Positions 9,668 through 17,833 of a DNA stretch of 40,840 nucleotides are shown one piece after another. Below the pieces are notes generated by a model. That model worked only from the letters and a program-made list of their open reading frames with translations. It made no database searches and was not told the DNA's origin. The position numbers and the translations under genes were made by a program. The stretch lies in contig JABABI010000058.1 in the NCBI GenBank assembly GCA_014238335.1, positions 3,338 through 44,177 of the forward strand, in the 5' to 3' direction. The number at the start of each line of letters is the position of its first letter. Within the stretch, counting starts at the first letter, position 1. The DNA is from Fuerstiella sp. GTDB taxonomy: Bacteria > Planctomycetota > Planctomycetia > Planctomycetales > Planctomycetaceae.

Positions 9668-10485
9668 AATTCCTCCATCGCGTAGTAACCTTCGACGGAA
9701 AGACTGCTGAGAAACTTGCGGGCATCTGAATATGATTGGAAGCCAAACTGCTTCATCACGTCACTCATGTTTTTTTTCATCTTCTTCGCAGTCTCGTCAA
9801 TGATACCGGCAGACCTCTGATCCGGTCCATGTTGAGCAATAAACTGCACAGAGGATTCAATACGCTGACGGTCCTCGTCGAACGTTTTTCCCGTCAAACA
9901 TTTCGGCCAGACGATATCACCGGTCGTACGATCCAGCTGATCAATTGCAAGTCGCGGGTACAGATCCGTCGGGGCTTTGGGCTTCCGGCTGGCGGCTCGT
10001 TGACGCTGAGCTTCCCGTTCTTTCGCCTTTCGGGCCTCAATGATTCCGCGTTGTTCGCGCCGCAGTTCCTCATAACGGGCCTTGTTTTCAATGTATTGTT
10101 TTCTGGCCTTCTCGCTATTCTCATTGGCTATCGCCTGGCTTTGTGCCGCCCTTCCCTGTGCCATGGTTAGCTCAGCCTGTGCCCGCACGGCATTGCCATA
10201 GGCCGTCTGGCCTCCATAAGGATAGTACCCGCCGGCACCGTATTGCACCGGGGCATGCCACCGACCGCCATACATATCATTCCTGACTGACCACCGAGCA
10301 ACACTTCGATTGACAAACTGTGCGTGTGACGAAACGACGCAGGTCGCCAGGATCGTCATCAGCAAACCAGCCATTGCAAGTCTGCGACCGCGCTGATGGT
10401 GTGTAGGATTCGAGTTCCTGCCTTGCGGCTGTTCGGCGCGGCAGCAACTTTTTTTCTGACCGCACGGTAAACGCGACCGTTTCAT
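9664..10485 (-). CDS. Secreted helical protein of unknown function, coupled to HEAT-repeat gene
   Basis: 273 residues from the ATG at 10485, chosen because GAAGGA stands seven bases upstream; the frame is open further 5' but without a better start. A basic N-region of about 37 residues precedes a hydrophobic segment (MAGLLMTILATCVVSSHAQ) that looks like a signal peptide; an alternative start is the ATG at that point. A Gly/Tyr-rich linker (YGAGGYYPYGGQTAYG) follows. Then comes a charged, probably coiled-coil part (ENSEKARKQYIENKARYEELRREQ) and a C-terminal domain with LYPRLAIDQLDRTTGDIVWP. I do not recognise a characterised family. Its stop overlaps the HEAT gene start by four bases, which argues for a joint envelope role. 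Confidence 0.75.
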   Translation of the reverse strand: MKRSRLPCGQKKSCCRAEQPQGRNSNPTHHQRGRRLAMAGLLMTILATCVVSSHAQFVNRSVARWSVRNDMYGGRWHAPVQYGAGGYYPYGGQTAYGNAVRAQAELTMAQGRAAQSQAIANENSEKARKQYIENKARYEELRREQRGIIEARKAKEREAQRQRAASRKPKAPTDLYPRLAIDQLDRTTGDIVWPKCLTGKTFDEDRQRIESSVQFIAQHGPDQRSAGIIDETAKKMKKNMSDVMKQFGFQSYSDARKFLSSLSVEGYYAMEEL

Positions 10486-10896
10486 GACAATCCTTCGGTG
10501 CAAAAATAAAAACTTGGTGCAGAATTCTGATCGACAGTTACCACATACAGGCAACTGTTATCGTTGTTATCGTTGTTATCGACGCCCCAACGCCCAGAAT
10601 CTCCCGCAGTGTGCCGACTATTGCTGCAACAGTCAATGAACGCGCCGTGCATGTCGATTCTGAACAGCCAGTCTGACGGCGGCAGAATGTCGCCCGTGAT
10701 TTAGTGTCTGCTGCGTTCATATCTCTTGAAACGCTGCCATCTGAGCAATCTTTCTTCAGTTCGATATCACGTGTTTGTTCGTCGCTGGTCCAACCCTAAC
10801 ATAAAACGGGATGGAGTCGGTATTCCGCGCTACTACCATGCCACGGTCAGCAATTCGCAACAGGTCGACCGTGACTCTGCTTTCGGGGCGATTGAA
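10486..10896. other. Divergent intergenic region with a 9-bp tandem repeat
   Basis: 411 bases between two divergent genes, which should hold both promoters. The visible structure is a 9-bp unit TGTTATCGT repeated almost three times at 10556-10581, upstream of the minus-strand gene. A 60-codon minus-strand frame (10720-10538) covers it but has no ribosome binding site and reads through the repeat as an ITTITTIT string, so I do not call it a gene. Confidence 0.45.
10556..10581. repeat. Short tandem repeat, unit TGTTATCGT
   Basis: Three near-complete tandem copies (9+9+8 bases) in the upstream region of the minus-strand gene at 10485. It could alter promoter spacing if its copy number varies; that is inference. 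Confidence 0.6.
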
Positions 10897-11862
10897 ATGA
10901 AGTGCTCTCGATTCCTGATTCTGATCACTGGGATAATGTACGTGAATTCATGGTCAGCGTTTTCTGCCGACGAACCCACACAGAATGCCGCGCGCAGTGC
11001 AATCGTAAGGAGCCTGCCGCACATCGCCGAACGCGGACAATGGTAGATGAATAAGAAGAAGTGCGTGTCGTGCCATCGGGGGACATTTACGATCTGGACC
11101 CATGCAGCTGCGGCGGAGGCTGGGCTCGATGTCGACCAGGGTCAGCTGACCGCATGGGTGGACTGGTCGTTTGAAGCACTGCTCAAAAAAAATGACAAGG
11201 ATGTCGTCGTCACCACACTAAATCTTGATGGTGTCGCGCAGATGTTGTACGCGACGCTTGCGCTCACGGAAGCACAGACGACGCAGCAAAACCAGCTGCT
11301 GCCACCTCTGAAGGCGGGTCAGCAGGACAATGGTTCATGGAAACCTGCGGGACAACTGCCCTCGCAAAAACGCCCGCTACCAGAAATCGTATACGTCACC
11401 ACAGCCTGGAATCGGTGGATGGGTGATGCAGCCGGGTTTAATGATGCCGTGTCAATGCAGGCACTGGCGTTCCTGAAATCAGATCGCGACGTTGTCAGTG
11501 CGGAATCGCTGGTCGTACAGCTTGTCGACGATTCGGGCACAGCACGGATACAGCTGGTGCTGGACACCATTCTGGGCGAACAAAACGACAATGGCGGCTG
11601 GGGCTGGATTCGTGAACAGGAAAGCGATGCCATGGCAACCGGCCAGGTGCTCTATGCCCGGTCGATGCAACCACGTGCCAGTGAAGTCAGCCCGGCTGTT
11701 GAACGCGCACGGACGTATCTGCTGACGACTCAGACATCCGATGGGCCGTGGGAAGTAAAAGGGACGAAGAAGAACAAGCAGGACAAGGTCCAGAAAACAG
11801 CCACATACTGAGATACCTGCTGGGCCGTGATCGGATTGCTGAAATTAGAAAAAATGCGATAG
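10897..11862 (+). pseudogene. Secreted terpene-cyclase-fold protein with CXXCH haem motif, two internal stops
   Basis: The frame from ATG 10897 starts with a signal peptide (MKCSRFLILITGIMYVNSWS, cleavage near FSA). It continues into RSLPHIAERGQW, hits TAG at 11044-11046, and resumes directly as MNKKKCVSCHRGTFTIWTHA. CVSCH is a c-type haem motif. The remaining 250 residues show squalene-hopene-cyclase/prenyltransferase alpha-toroid repeats: QDNGSWKP, QNDNGGWGWI and QTSDGPWEVKG. A TGA at 11809-11811 then interrupts TATY*DTCWAVIGLLKLEKMR, which would finish the last repeat at TAG 11860-11862. Family members usually read W before the haem segment and W after TATY, so both stops are consistent with TGG changed to TAG or TGA. 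The central 254-codon piece could still be translated from ATG 11047, but without its export signal. Confidence 0.75.
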
Positions 11863-11873
11863 GTCCGGCGACA

Positions 11874-12863
11874 CTACGGCAATGCACTTTTCCTCATTCC
11901 AGCCGTGCGATCGCCGATCTCCGCAGTGAGTTCCCTTGGCGCAGGTCCTTCCATTCCAAGCAGCGGGGCCATGTCGCGGTCAAATTCTCGCTTCGCCTGG
12001 ACCAGCACCAACAACAACGGAACTGTGACCAACGCCATGCGAAGCGAGCCCACAACCCATGGCTTTCGGTGCCGCAGCTGTGGCATTTCTGTCGCCCAGC
12101 AGCAGAGAGGGGCCAGCAACAGAGTCAACCCACTGCCGGTAGAAAGTCGACCAAAAAATCGCCCAATGAACAAGACGCCGAACAGGCTCACAACGCCGAT
12201 TCCCAGGGTCGTCGATGTCCGGAAGTCAGCCGGCTCGCCGGACCGTTTCGCGATCAGCCCGATTGCGATTGTCGATGCCATCAGAGTAGCCACCAGTGGC
12301 AATGCAACGGCGCCGCCCTTGATGTACCCTGCCATCATGACGGTTGCTCCGGCGCACTGGGTCGTCAGACATACAGCGAAGGAAATCGAAACTCCGGGTG
12401 AACGCCGAGACAACAAGGCAAGCAATGCCCAGATGCCCGTCAACAGTGCGCTGCACAACGCCATTGCCGTATAGGTCCGCCACAGCGGCCATTCGGTGTC
12501 GGCCCCACTCAGGTAAACCGAACCGTGCAGCAGAATCACTGGGATCGTCGTGATCAGACATATTCGCAGACAACGCAGCAACCAGGCGGGGACTCGCCGA
12601 ATTCCAGCCAGAAGCTCGATCCCCAGCGACGCCGGAACCACCATCGATAAGAACCGGTCGAGCGCGCTCGCAGGAGGCCATGCAGGAATTAAAGACAAGA
12701 TTCCGCAGCCGACCGCGAGGCCGAGACCAAGCCCCGTAACGCACGCTGTATTCATCCAACTTCTGTCTGTCGTCCGTCGGGCAGCCACCATCGCCAGTAC
12801 GCACAAAGCACTAACGATGGCGGCCGACACCATCGCCTTCATATATGACAGCGGATCGGGCAT
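11874..12863 (-). CDS. Polytopic membrane protein of unknown function
   Basis: 329 residues with about eight to ten hydrophobic helices spread over the whole length (e.g. MVSAAIVSALCVLAMVAA, TACVTGLGLGLAVGCGILSLI, MVVPASLGIELLAGI, LPLVATLMASTIAIGLIA, LGIGVVSLFGVLFIG). The C-terminus is soluble and charged. It starts three bases after the YceI stop, so the two are likely co-transcribed and the product may work in the same envelope context. It converges with the broken cyclase-fold gene, leaving a 12-base gap. I recognise no conserved motif that fixes a function. Confidence 0.8.
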   Translation of the reverse strand: MPDPLSYMKAMVSAAIVSALCVLAMVAARRTTDRSWMNTACVTGLGLGLAVGCGILSLIPAWPPASALDRFLSMVVPASLGIELLAGIRRVPAWLLRCLRICLITTIPVILLHGSVYLSGADTEWPLWRTYTAMALCSALLTGIWALLALLSRRSPGVSISFAVCLTTQCAGATVMMAGYIKGGAVALPLVATLMASTIAIGLIAKRSGEPADFRTSTTLGIGVVSLFGVLFIGRFFGRLSTGSGLTLLLAPLCCWATEMPQLRHRKPWVVGSLRMALVTVPLLLVLVQAKREFDRDMAPLLGMEGPAPRELTAEIGDRTAGMRKSALP

Positions 12864-12866
12864 TTG

Positions 12867-13466
12867 CTATTTTCGTACGCCTTCACAGTCTATGAAAATC
12901 AGGGCCTTATCCCCGATCGGTCCGATCGCTCTCTTGTCGAAACCATAGTCACTGCGTTTGAGTGAAAGTTCAGTCGAGAAGGCAACGCGTTTGGTACCTT
13001 TGAAGTCATGCTCCTTGCCCCCCATTAGGACAATAGTGACCTTTTGAGTTGTACCGTGCATCGTGAAGTCGCCGGTGACCTCGTAGCCACCCTCACCAGT
13101 TGCCATCCTAATAGCTTTTGTACTGGTGCTTTTGAATTCGATCGTTGGAAACTGTTTCGTATCGAAGTAATCGGGTTGTCGCAGGTGTTCATCACGGGCC
13201 TTGTTGGCAGTATCAACGCTGTCAGTCTTGATAGTCAGTTTAAACGTTGACTTCGAAGGCTGCTGGCGGTCGATCGAAAACTTTCCACTGACGTCATTGA
13301 ACCGACCATGAATCCAGCTGATGCCCAGGTGCCGTGCCTTGAAGCCGACTGAAGAATGCACCAGGTCATAGTCGTATTCGTCGGCCGCAAAAGCAGACTG
13401 TTCGCCCGCACAGACTGCAATTCCGACTATGAGTGTCAGAACCCACACTGAAAACTTTCGTTGCAT
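12867..13466 (-). CDS. YceI-family periplasmic lipid-binding-like protein
   Basis: 199 residues from the ATG at 13466, preceded by GGAAGGA about nine bases upstream; the longer open frame 5' of it has no such signal. A clean signal peptide (FSVWVLTLIVGIAVCAG…SAFA) is followed by the YceI pattern: YDLVHSSVGFKARHLGISWIHGRF, then DEHLRQPDYFDTKQFPTIEF, YEVTGDFTMHGTTQKVTI and RSDYGFDKRAIGPIGDKALIFID. YceI proteins are lipocalin-like beta-barrels binding isoprenoids or similar lipids in the periplasm. All family landmarks are present and the frame is intact. The next gene begins three bases after its stop. Confidence 0.95.
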   Translation of the reverse strand: MQRKFSVWVLTLIVGIAVCAGEQSAFAADEYDYDLVHSSVGFKARHLGISWIHGRFNDVSGKFSIDRQQPSKSTFKLTIKTDSVDTANKARDEHLRQPDYFDTKQFPTIEFKSTSTKAIRMATGEGGYEVTGDFTMHGTTQKVTIVLMGGKEHDFKGTKRVAFSTELSLKRSDYGFDKRAIGPIGDKALIFIDCEGVRK

Positions 13467-13715
13467 GAAATTGTTCCTTCCAAAGAGGCTGCGGGAATTA
13501 GTTCTTTGCTGGATCACCAGCAGGGTTAGTGCCATCCTATGACGTGCTGCATCGTGCGTAAAGCAGGTCGCTTCTTCGAATGAGAGTGGCGCACCACGTC
13601 GCGCTGTCATACACACAGAGAACCACAGTCCCATCAAGACGTTCCGTCTGAAGTTAAGCGAATCAACGGAACGGGGTGACGTTTGTCGAACTGTTAAGAG
13701 AGATCGCCTGCAAAA

Positions 13716-15062
13716 CTAAGAAAGTTCCAGCGGCGACTCGCTTTCCGCAAATTCCTGATGCGGCACACCCAGACGCTGCAGCATGGCAAGGTGCAGGTCC
13801 GACATCGACGTTTCCTGACGGCCGCCTATCAGTCTGCCCGGATTGACTGCAGCTGAACCACCACCCGCAAGCAGCAGCGGCAGCTTCTTCGCTTCGTGCT
13901 CATGTCCGTCAGAAAGACTGGAGCCGTAGACGACCATGCTGTGGTCCAGCAACCGGCCGTTGGGCTCTTTGATGTCACGCAGCTTCTTCAGCAGATAGGC
14001 AACGTGTTCTGTATGCCATGTCGTGACACGATTGTACATCCCACGTTTTTCGTCACGGGACGACCATGATGTGATACCGTCATCATCTTCGGTTTTTCCG
14101 CTGACGTCCTTCCAGTGGGAAAGAGCATGCCACGTGCCGGTAACCCCGTCGATGAAGTTGAAGTAACGATTGCTCTGGCCGTGATCCATCATGAAGGTGC
14201 ACACACGAGTTGCATCTGCCCAGAAGGCCAGCACAACCATGTCCATCATTGTCCGCATGTATGCGGCGTGGTCTTCCGGAATTCCGGGTTCCGGTCGACG
14301 CAGCGCCCGTTGCAGTCCGAGCGTCTGATGGGCCCGTGTCTGCTGGCGTTCGGCAAATTCGATGCGACGTTCAATTGCTCTCACCGAGTCGAGATACTCG
14401 TCAATCTTCTTCCGGTCCTGAGTGCTGACGCGATGCTTCAGACGATTAGCATCCTGCAGAACCAGATCGATAACGGATCGGTTACCAAGTCCCGAGCTGC
14501 CCGCTCGAAACATGCGATCAAAGACGGCGCGGGGTTCAATGTCCCGTGGCGCCGGCGTGACGGAATCCACCCAGGACACGGTATTGCGAGGCAGGCTGCT
14601 GGTGAAGATACCCTCACCACGAGTCGACAGTTCCAGCGACGGCAGCAGAGTCTGACCTCGAAAGTGTCGCGCGGCAATCTGGTCAACGGACGCTCCTCCG
14701 GCATCCAGTTTCTCGCCGTCAAAGCCGCCTCCCGTGAGCCACGTCGCCGTTCCGGCGATGTGTCCGTTTCCGCGAGGCGTCCACATGTTGCGAAAAATAG
14801 TCAGGTCTTTGCGCAGCGAATTCAATGGAGCCATCCATTGATTCAACCTGACCAGACGCCCCTGATCGTCGACCTCTTCGGGCTGCCACGCTCCATCAGC
14901 AACGCCGTTTGGAATATACAAGTAGGCCACTCGTGTCGGTGGAGATGTGCGGTCAGCGGCTGAAAGACTTGGTCCGATCATCACGTCCAGAAGCGGCAGA
15001 GACACTGCAGCGCCGGTACCTCGAAGCGTTGTGCGTCGAGAAATGTGCCAGTTGCCAAACAT
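13716..15062 (-). CDS. DUF1552 domain secreted protein
   Basis: 448 residues. The N-terminus HISRRTTLRGTGAAVSLPLLDVM has the twin-arginine signal usual for this family. RVAYLYIPNGV and TIFRNMW precede the DUF1552 core. Landmarks are GNGHIAGTATWLTGG, DRKKIDEYLDSVRAIERRIEFAE, LAFWADATRVCTFMMDHGQSNRYF and, at the end, MVVYGSSLSDGHEHEAKKLPLLLAGGG. DUF1552 proteins are encoded with DUF1592-type proteins in Planctomycetota and related phyla, exactly as here (106 bases downstream of one on the same strand). They are related to DUF1501 and of unknown biochemical activity. Frame and length are normal. Confidence 0.95.
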   Translation of the reverse strand: MFGNWHISRRTTLRGTGAAVSLPLLDVMIGPSLSAADRTSPPTRVAYLYIPNGVADGAWQPEEVDDQGRLVRLNQWMAPLNSLRKDLTIFRNMWTPRGNGHIAGTATWLTGGGFDGEKLDAGGASVDQIAARHFRGQTLLPSLELSTRGEGIFTSSLPRNTVSWVDSVTPAPRDIEPRAVFDRMFRAGSSGLGNRSVIDLVLQDANRLKHRVSTQDRKKIDEYLDSVRAIERRIEFAERQQTRAHQTLGLQRALRRPEPGIPEDHAAYMRTMMDMVVLAFWADATRVCTFMMDHGQSNRYFNFIDGVTGTWHALSHWKDVSGKTEDDDGITSWSSRDEKRGMYNRVTTWHTEHVAYLLKKLRDIKEPNGRLLDHSMVVYGSSLSDGHEHEAKKLPLLLAGGGSAAVNPGRLIGGRQETSMSDLHLAMLQRLGVPHQEFAESESPLELS

Positions 15063-15168
15063 GAAAATATCCGTTGTGTTGCAGCCAAAATTAGAAACTC
15101 GACGTTACGGCCCTGATCTGCGTCCGACGAGCGTTGGGACTCTGGTGACTCGTGTTTCTATTCGCGAA

Positions 15169-17736
15169 TTACAATTCGGGTATCTGTTTCATCTGAAACG
15201 CGTCGCTTTGAACAATGGCATGCACCACTGACCGCAGTCGCCGGTCGTCTTTCTGCAATTGCTGCACAAGCTCACGCACCGTCGCTTCGTCATAGTATTC
15301 TAACTGTCGCCCAAGTGCATAGGACAGCATTTTTCGCGTCAGCTGAATCGTCAAATCGTCCAGCCGCTCGCTCAACAGTGTCTGACTGAGTCCCGTCAGT
15401 CCGCGGAACGATTTGCCCCCCGGCAGTTTTCCAGTGGCATCGACGGGCCTTTCCTTTCGAGTCGGCTGGTGACGTCCAAACCAGTCGAATTTCTCCAGTG
15501 CGAAGCCGAGCGGATCAATCAGACTGTGGCAGGCATAGCAATTGGGATTGTCCCGATGTGCTTCCAGCTTCTGTCTCTGATTCAGTCGCCGGTTTTCGGC
15601 AACACGTTCGTCGAATTCGCTGACGTTAGGAGGAGGTGGTGGTGGTGGCGTACCCAACAGTCTTGTCAGAATCCAGTTGCCTCGAATCACAGGACTCGTT
15701 CGTCCGGGAAACGACGTCACCGCCAGAACGCTGCCGTGTCCCAGCACGCCTCGGCGAGGTGTATCCCTGAGCGATACTCGCTGCATGTGTTCACCGGAAA
15801 CGCCCTGCATGCCATAATGCTTCGCAAGTTCTTCATTGACAAATGTGTAGTCGGCATCGACCAAACGATCAATGGACGCGTTCTGCTGCACGAGTGAATT
15901 GAACAGCATCGCCGATTCCTGCTTCATCGATTTGATCAGCGAATCGGTGGCCCATGGATTATCGATCTGCCCGGGACGAACTCGATCAAGATCAATGAAC
16001 CCCAGCCACTGCGCTGCAAACAGGCCCCCCAGTGTCCGGGCCTTCGGATCACGCAGCATGCGATCGACCTGATCAGCCAGGACGCCGAGCTCACGCAGCT
16101 GATTCGTTTCGGCGAGACGGAACAGCTGGTCATCCGGCATTGACGCCCACAGAAAATATGACAACCGGCCGGCGAGTTCCCAGTCTGTTACCGGAAAAGC
16201 AAGGTCGGTCTGCGGGCCGCTCTGTTCCGAACGAATCAGGAAACTGGGCGACGCCAGAACAACCTGCAGGACATCTTTCAGCGCAGATTTGGCTGAGACA
16301 CCTTCACGAACACGTTGTTCAAAATATGACAGCAATGGAGCCAGTTCGTCTCGCTCAACGGGACGCCGGTAGGCTCGCGTTGCAAAACGTCGCAACACGT
16401 TTTCTGCCATACCTTCGGCCGCAAGATCTTCAACTTCGCCCAGGAGTTCCTGCCATGCTGCTCGCTGGGGGGGTGACGACGGTGATTCGGGCCAGGCAGC
16501 CGCAACAATGGCTTCGGCCGCACCCACATAGCGCTCCATCAAAATCGGCTGTACAAACAGGCTGTTCGCACTGTTCTCAAATCCGCTGGTGGCTGTCATG
16601 TCGACAGGGAAACGGTCGGCGGGGCGAAGGTCAATGCCTGTCAGATCGCGAACCGTGTTGTTGTATTCCACATGAGTCAGTCGGCGAGCGGTCTCGTAGC
16701 CTGGTTGCCTGACTGTGGAGTAGTCAAAGTTTTCAATCGCATTCGTCAGCCATGCCGTCAACATACGGCGGTCGGCTTCGGATGGCTGGTCTGCGTCCGC
16801 CGGCGGCATCGATCGAACCTTCAACTGCTGAATCACGTTGATCCAGTGCGAGCGGTTCACAACCAGCGGCGTGGATCGGACCAGAGCTTCCAGGTCCAAA
16901 TCGCCGTTCGCAGATTCGCCAGCGTGACATTCAAAGCACGCGGTCTTCAGTACGGGGATGACCTGCTGGTGAAAATCCAGCTGTTCGGCGGCGCTGATCT
17001 CGTTATCAGAAAGTTGGATCGGAGGCGAAAGGTCTTCCCGCCGGATTGGTGACCGTGGTTTGCTTTCGCCGCCATCACGCGATTCCGCAGCAGCGCCAAG
17101 TTCCCTGAGTTCCGCTTCCAGTTCCCGCACATCCTCCGTTTCACCTTCAGTTCGCGCCCAGTGTAATTCGAGTCTGAGCTGCAGCACTTCGCGTTGATGA
17201 TGAAAGTGTTCGTCCAAATCTTCGATTTCCTGTTCCAGCTCACGTACTTCATTCTCCGGACCATCTCTGTAAACGCAGAAAAGGTTGGTGAGCAATTCGC
17301 TGCCGTAGTCCAGCGTTTTTGATAACGACTTGGCTTCAGCAAGCAGAAGATCGATCCCCGCTTCTTCCACACCGTTGATCAGGTCCAGGATGCTCCCGCG
17401 ACGCTCAAGCACTTCAAGTCTTTCACCAACAAACTCGAATTCCAGCTCTGCTTCTTCTGCTTTGTCCGCCAGTTGTTCAACTTTACCTTCGTCAGCATCC
17501 TCTCTGGCTTCCGAAATCTGACGCCCGAATCGTCCCAGAGTACCCCGCAACGTGCGACGTTGAGTCAGCAGTGCGATTCGCTCGGTCGCAAATTCGAGGC
17601 GTTTCTGCAGATGGCGTTTCTCGCGTTGAGCGTGTCGCAACTCGATCCCGATTTCACGGACTTCCTTGCTGTCATCCTGCGCCACACCATGAATCGTTGC
17701 CGCCGTGAGGCAGATCGTGATGGCCAGTAATTTCAT
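15169..17736 (-). CDS. DUF1587/1595/1592/1588/1585 cytochrome-like protein with coiled-coil N-terminal extension
   Basis: 855 residues from the ATG at 17736, which starts a signal peptide (MKLLAITICLTAATIHGVAQ); the frame extends upstream to 17841 but that part would bury the signal. Residues about 20-230 are charged and helical (EIGIELRHAQREKRHLQKRLE, ELEQEIEDLDEHFHHQREVL), predicted coiled coil. Then come a CFECHAGES haem motif, DUF1587 (RRLTHVEYNNTVRDLTGIDL), DUF1595 (RRFATRAYRRPVERDEL), DUF1592 (ELAGRLSYFLWASMPDDQL), DUF1588 (RRGVLGHGSVLAVTSFPGRT, with CYACHSLIDPLGF as second haem motif) and DUF1585 (YALGRQLEYYDEATVREL). These multi-DUF proteins are typical of Planctomycetota and pair with DUF1552. 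It lies between a sulfatase (upstream) and the DUF1552 gene, suggesting one operon. Confidence 0.93.
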   Translation of the reverse strand: MKLLAITICLTAATIHGVAQDDSKEVREIGIELRHAQREKRHLQKRLEFATERIALLTQRRTLRGTLGRFGRQISEAREDADEGKVEQLADKAEEAELEFEFVGERLEVLERRGSILDLINGVEEAGIDLLLAEAKSLSKTLDYGSELLTNLFCVYRDGPENEVRELEQEIEDLDEHFHHQREVLQLRLELHWARTEGETEDVRELEAELRELGAAAESRDGGESKPRSPIRREDLSPPIQLSDNEISAAEQLDFHQQVIPVLKTACFECHAGESANGDLDLEALVRSTPLVVNRSHWINVIQQLKVRSMPPADADQPSEADRRMLTAWLTNAIENFDYSTVRQPGYETARRLTHVEYNNTVRDLTGIDLRPADRFPVDMTATSGFENSANSLFVQPILMERYVGAAEAIVAAAWPESPSSPPQRAAWQELLGEVEDLAAEGMAENVLRRFATRAYRRPVERDELAPLLSYFEQRVREGVSAKSALKDVLQVVLASPSFLIRSEQSGPQTDLAFPVTDWELAGRLSYFLWASMPDDQLFRLAETNQLRELGVLADQVDRMLRDPKARTLGGLFAAQWLGFIDLDRVRPGQIDNPWATDSLIKSMKQESAMLFNSLVQQNASIDRLVDADYTFVNEELAKHYGMQGVSGEHMQRVSLRDTPRRGVLGHGSVLAVTSFPGRTSPVIRGNWILTRLLGTPPPPPPPNVSEFDERVAENRRLNQRQKLEAHRDNPNCYACHSLIDPLGFALEKFDWFGRHQPTRKERPVDATGKLPGGKSFRGLTGLSQTLLSERLDDLTIQLTRKMLSYALGRQLEYYDEATVRELVQQLQKDDRRLRSVVHAIVQSDAFQMKQIPEL

Positions 17737-17833
17737 GGCCAGTCGCCGTTTCTGCTGAAATGGAACGAGGGACTTGCACCTAACGCACGCACTTTTCACG
17801 ACGGTCGTCGGCTTCTTGCGGACTCTCATAGCG

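Noticed and set aside
10538..10720. 60-codon minus-strand ORF
   Set aside because: No good ribosome binding site, and its end is just the translated 9-bp repeat.
14115..14963. Long plus-strand frame inside the DUF1552 gene (also 763-1599, 2236-2724, 9736-10170, 16032-16712, 30387-31094)
   Set aside because: These are antisense shadows of well-identified minus-strand genes and show no family motifs.
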